8,652 nucleotides of DNA from Bacteroidales bacterium. GTDB taxonomy: Bacteria > Bacteroidota > Bacteroidia > Bacteroidales > ML635J-15. The translations under genes and the position numbers were made by a program. The notes beneath the pieces were generated by a model. It saw nothing but the letters and a program-made list of their open reading frames with translations. It had not been told where the DNA came from and did no database searches. The stretch lies in the NCBI GenBank assembly GCA_028696755.1, contig JAQVGK010000120.1, positions 1 through 8,652 of the forward strand, written 5' to 3'. This document shows positions 6,889 to 8,652 of this stretch, piece by piece; positions within the stretch are counted from its first letter, which is position 1; the number at the start of each line of letters is the position of its first letter.

Positions 6889-7431
6889 ATGGAAAAAGTT
6901 AAAGTTCACGATAAAGAGTTCGAGATTTTCATCAATCAAATGGAAATTGAGAAACGCATTAAGCTTATGGCCGAAAAAATGAATAAGGATCTGGCAGGCA
7001 AAAACCCAATTTTCCTTGGCATTCTAAACGGTTCGTTTATGTTCGCTTCCGAACTTTTTAAAAGTCTCGAAATCGATTGCAGCATTTCGTTTCTAAAACT
7101 GGCTTCATATCAAGGAACCTCATCGTCTGGATCAATTAAACAGCTTATCGGGCTCAACGAAAACCTGTCGGAACGAACAGTTGTTATCATCGAGGACATT
7201 ATAGACACTGGAATAACAATGGAAAACATCGTTAAACAGCTTAAAGGTTTTGAACCTGAACGAATACTAATTTCTACATTACTATATAAACCAAACGCAT
7301 ATAATAATTGTTATCCTATTGATTATTACTGTTTCGATATTCCAAACGACTTTATTGTCGGCTATGGTCTCGATTATAATGGCTACGGTAGAAATTTAAA
7401 ACATATTTATAAAATTATAAATGACAAATGA
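6889..7431 (+). CDS. hpt: Hypoxanthine (hypoxanthine-guanine) phosphoribosyltransferase
   Basis: It joins hypoxanthine and/or guanine to PRPP to give IMP/GMP in cytoplasmic purine salvage. The 180 residues are the normal length for bacterial Hpt. Motifs seen: GILNGSFMF (44-52), the pyrophosphate-binding loop; SYQGTSSSG (73-81), the flexible loop with the conserved Ser-Tyr pair; VVIIEDIIDTGITM (98-111), the PRPP-binding signature with the two acidic residues; the Lys in LLYKP (K134), which recognises the 6-oxo group of the base; and IPNDFIVGYGLDYNGYGRNL (151-170), the C-terminal purine-binding segment with its conserved Asp and Arg. Nothing is missing. The name hpt rather than gpt rests on overall pattern; base preference cannot be read from sequence. 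It has its own promoter, diverges from purE and is followed, after a repeat-filled gap, by adk in the same direction. Confidence 0.95.
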   Translation: MEKVKVHDKEFEIFINQMEIEKRIKLMAEKMNKDLAGKNPIFLGILNGSFMFASELFKSLEIDCSISFLKLASYQGTSSSGSIKQLIGLNENLSERTVVIIEDIIDTGITMENIVKQLKGFEPERILISTLLYKPNAYNNCYPIDYYCFDIPNDFIVGYGLDYNGYGRNLKHIYKIINDK

Positions 7432-7460
7432 TAAATTAATATACTGCTTAAAAAACCAAT

Positions 7461-7562
7461 TGCTTCGCTTTGCTCGCAATGACCGTGCCTGTCTGAGGTC
7501 GGCATGGTCATTGCGAGCCGCCTTTGGGCGGTGCGGTCACTGAGCGTAGTCGAAGCGAAGCA
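7461..7562. repeat. nested inverted-repeat element downstream of hpt
   Basis: The outer arms TGCTTCGCTT (7461-7470) and AAGCGAAGCA (7553-7562) pair perfectly. Inside lies an 18-bp inverted repeat, GCTCGCAATGACCGTGCC (7472-7489) against GGCATGGTCATTGCGAGC (7501-7518), with 17 of 18 pairs (the exception is a G-T that can wobble) and an 11-base loop. It is followed by a small hairpin CCGCC (7518-7522) / GGCGG (7527-7531) and by GGTGC (7530-7534) / GCACC (7560-7564). The block is visibly richer in G+C than its surroundings. The cores ATTGCGAGC and CTGAGCGTAGTCGAAG are strings I recall as common interspersed repeats of Bacteroidota genomes. As RNA it would fold strongly, and may end or stabilise the hpt transcript. 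Confidence 0.8.
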
Positions 7563-7564
7563 CC

Positions 7565-7578
7565 CAGTTTGCAAACTG
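7565..7578. repeat. perfect 14-bp palindrome CAGTTTGCAAACTG
   Basis: The sequence equals its own reverse complement and follows the nested inverted repeat by two bases. It could be part of the same repeat family or a binding site for a dimeric regulator in front of adk. It lies 236 bp before the adk start, far for a promoter operator, so I favour the repeat explanation. Confidence 0.7.
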
Positions 7579-7606
7579 TTAACTAAAACTGCTGCAAACA
7601 AAAACC

Positions 7607-7784
7607 GAGCATAGTGAGCAAACAAAAAAACAACAACGGCGAAGCCCTCACGCGATGCATTGAGCGGCGTCGAAATGAGCCTAGCGAGTAAACAAAAAAC
7701 AACAAGAAACAAAGCGAACGCAGTGAGCCAAGGCGAGCGACAACAACAACGGCGTTAGCCCTCACGAGCGATAGCTAGTAAACA
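7607..7784 (+). repeat. diverged direct repeats filling the gap before adk
   Basis: Two sequence units recur. Unit 1 has the form GAGCnTAGnGAGnAAACA. It is seen at 7607-7636 and 7677-7705 (three substitutions and one indel over about 30 bases, both running into A-rich CAACAA tails) and, shorter, at 7766-7784. Unit 2, CAACAACGGCG followed by AGCCCTCACG, is seen at 7631-7652 and 7744-7766 (one substitution, one indel; 113 bases apart). TGAGCGGCGTCGAA (7661-7674) also echoes TGAGCGTAGTCGAA of the preceding element (7541-7554). Together with the nested inverted repeat this accounts for most of the 383-base gap 7432-7814, which holds no gene I can support. I find no TAnnTTTG promoter in it, so adk may be read through from hpt. 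Confidence 0.68.
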
Positions 7785-7814
7785 TTATAACATCAAACAA
7801 CAAACAATATAACC

Positions 7815-8652
7815 ATGCTAAACATTGCACTATTTGGACCGCCCGGAGCGGGAAAAGGGACACAAGCAAAGAAACTTGCTGAAAAATACAATCTCACCTA
7901 CATTTCAACCGGAGATATTTTACGCCGCGAAATTGCAGAAGGTACGCCATTAGGACTTCAAGCAAAGTCAGTAATTGAACAAGGAGGATTAGTTTGTGAC
8001 GAGACAATCGTACAGATTATCGAAAACAGTATAAAAATGAATCCCGATAGCAAGGGTATTTTGTTCGACGGATTTCCGAGAACCTATGCCCAGGCGTACA
8101 TTCTCGATGGTTTGCTGATTAAGATGAATACAAAATTATCGTGCTTATTAAGTCTTGAAGTTCCAAAACCAGAGCTTATCAATCGTATGATGTTAAGAGC
8201 TGAGAAAGAAAATCGTGCCGACGACAAACAAGAGGTTATTGAAAACCGTTTACGCGAATATGACAACAAAACTGTTCCCGTTATCGACTTCTACGATCAA
8301 CAAGGCAAATTTTTTCCAATCGACGGTATTGGAACTGTTGACGAAGTTTTCGAAAGACTAACAGATAAAATCGAAGATATTCTTGCCCAAACCCTTCTCA
8401 ATGTAGTATTCTTTGGCCCTCCAGGTGCTGGAAAAGGGACTCAGGCAAAACGCATTGCCGAACGATTCAACATGGTTTATGTATCAACTGGCGAAATGAT
8501 TCGTAAAGAAGTCGAAAACCAGACCGAACTCGGCAAAATTGCAAAACCGTACTTAGAAACTGGCGATATCGTTCCTGATGATATTGCTATTAGACTAATA
8601 GAACGTAAAATAGCCGAACACAAAAATATCAAAGGATTTATCTTTAAAGGAT
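7815..8652 (+). CDS. adk: Tandem two-domain adenylate kinase (3' end outside window)
   Basis: Adenylate kinase converts ATP + AMP to 2 ADP. The frame is open from ATG at 7815 to the window end (279 codons) and holds two Adk domains. Domain 1 (1-193): P-loop GPPGAGKGT (8-16), STGDILR (31-37), FDGFPRT (84-90), R124, a short LID with NRADD (133-137), and R145; these correspond to the substrate-binding and catalytic residues of E. coli Adk, so it looks active. Domain 2 begins at once with LLNVVFFGPPGAGKGT (P-loop 201-209), has STGEMIR (224-230), and is cut at FIFKG (275-279). Domain 2 aligns to domain 1 with a constant offset of 193 residues and no gaps, about 45% identical by eye. K278 stands where D85 of DGFPR is in domain 1. 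Domain 2's LID and end are not visible. Bacterial Adk is normally about 190-220 residues, so this is at least a partial duplication fused in frame. It lies downstream of hpt, an order I recall from Bacteroidales, often followed by obg. Confidence 0.92.
   Translation, partial: MLNIALFGPPGAGKGTQAKKLAEKYNLTYISTGDILRREIAEGTPLGLQAKSVIEQGGLVCDETIVQIIENSIKMNPDSKGILFDGFPRTYAQAYILDGLLIKMNTKLSCLLSLEVPKPELINRMMLRAEKENRADDKQEVIENRLREYDNKTVPVIDFYDQQGKFFPIDGIGTVDEVFERLTDKIEDILAQTLLNVVFFGPPGAGKGTQAKRIAERFNMVYVSTGEMIRKEVENQTELGKIAKPYLETGDIVPDDIAIRLIERKIAEHKNIKGFIFKG

Noticed and set aside
7407..7765. Minus-strand open frames of 60 and 101 codons across the hpt-adk gap
   Set aside because: They lie wholly in inverted and direct repeats, have low-complexity Leu/Val/Phe- or Arg-rich translations and no family resemblance, and are explained by the repeat block.
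7461..7784. CRISPR array
   Set aside because: Repeat units are diverged, irregularly spaced (70, 89 and 113 bases) and overlap one another. There are no regular unique spacers and no cas genes nearby.
8084..8269. Minus-strand open frame inside adk
   Set aside because: It is opposite the first adenylate kinase domain, whose motifs are unambiguous.

Overview
The window looks like chromosomal DNA of a member of the Bacteroidota, probably a Bacteroidales/Marinilabiliales-type organism. It is AT-rich, it has TAnnTTTG-type -7 promoter elements, its genes lack strong Shine-Dalgarno sequences, it encodes outer-membrane barrels of a Bacteroidota type (PorV/PorQ-like, and a helix-hairpin-helix barrel), and hpt lies next to adk. 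I cannot name the species.

Left part (1-2880, + strand): the last 37 codons of a probable IS66-type transposase are followed closely by recJ (single-strand 5'-3' exonuclease). After an AT-rich gap carrying two tandem TAAATTTG elements comes a two-domain universal stress protein whose nucleotide-binding motifs are degraded.

Middle part (2873-6784, - strand): four genes packed into one apparent operon, read right to left. They are purE (6784-6278), a PorV/PorQ-like outer-membrane barrel (6268-5441), a large barrel with an N-terminal ComEA-like helix-hairpin-helix domain (5451-3370), and a small soluble protein of unknown function (3370-2873). Gaps and overlaps are 9 bp, an 11-bp overlap and a TGATG overlap, so the last three are probably translationally coupled. 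The last gene converges on and overlaps the stress-protein gene by 8 bp. A strong hairpin lies just inside it, placed to end the stress-protein transcript.

Right part (6785-8652, + strand): hpt diverges from purE across a 104-bp promoter region. Hpt salvages hypoxanthine/guanine and adk makes ADP from AMP, so together with purE this side is about purine nucleotides. Between hpt and adk lies a 383-bp gap full of nested inverted repeats, a perfect 14-bp palindrome and diverged direct repeats of the dispersed, non-coding kind. The adk gene, cut by the window end, encodes two adenylate-kinase domains joined head to tail with no linker. The first keeps all catalytic residues I can check. The second keeps the P-loop but has Lys where the catalytic Asp of the DGFPR motif should be.

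The two items most worth following are the tandem adenylate kinase with an apparently altered second active site, and the coupled helix-hairpin-helix barrel / PorV-like / unknown-protein operon headed by purE.
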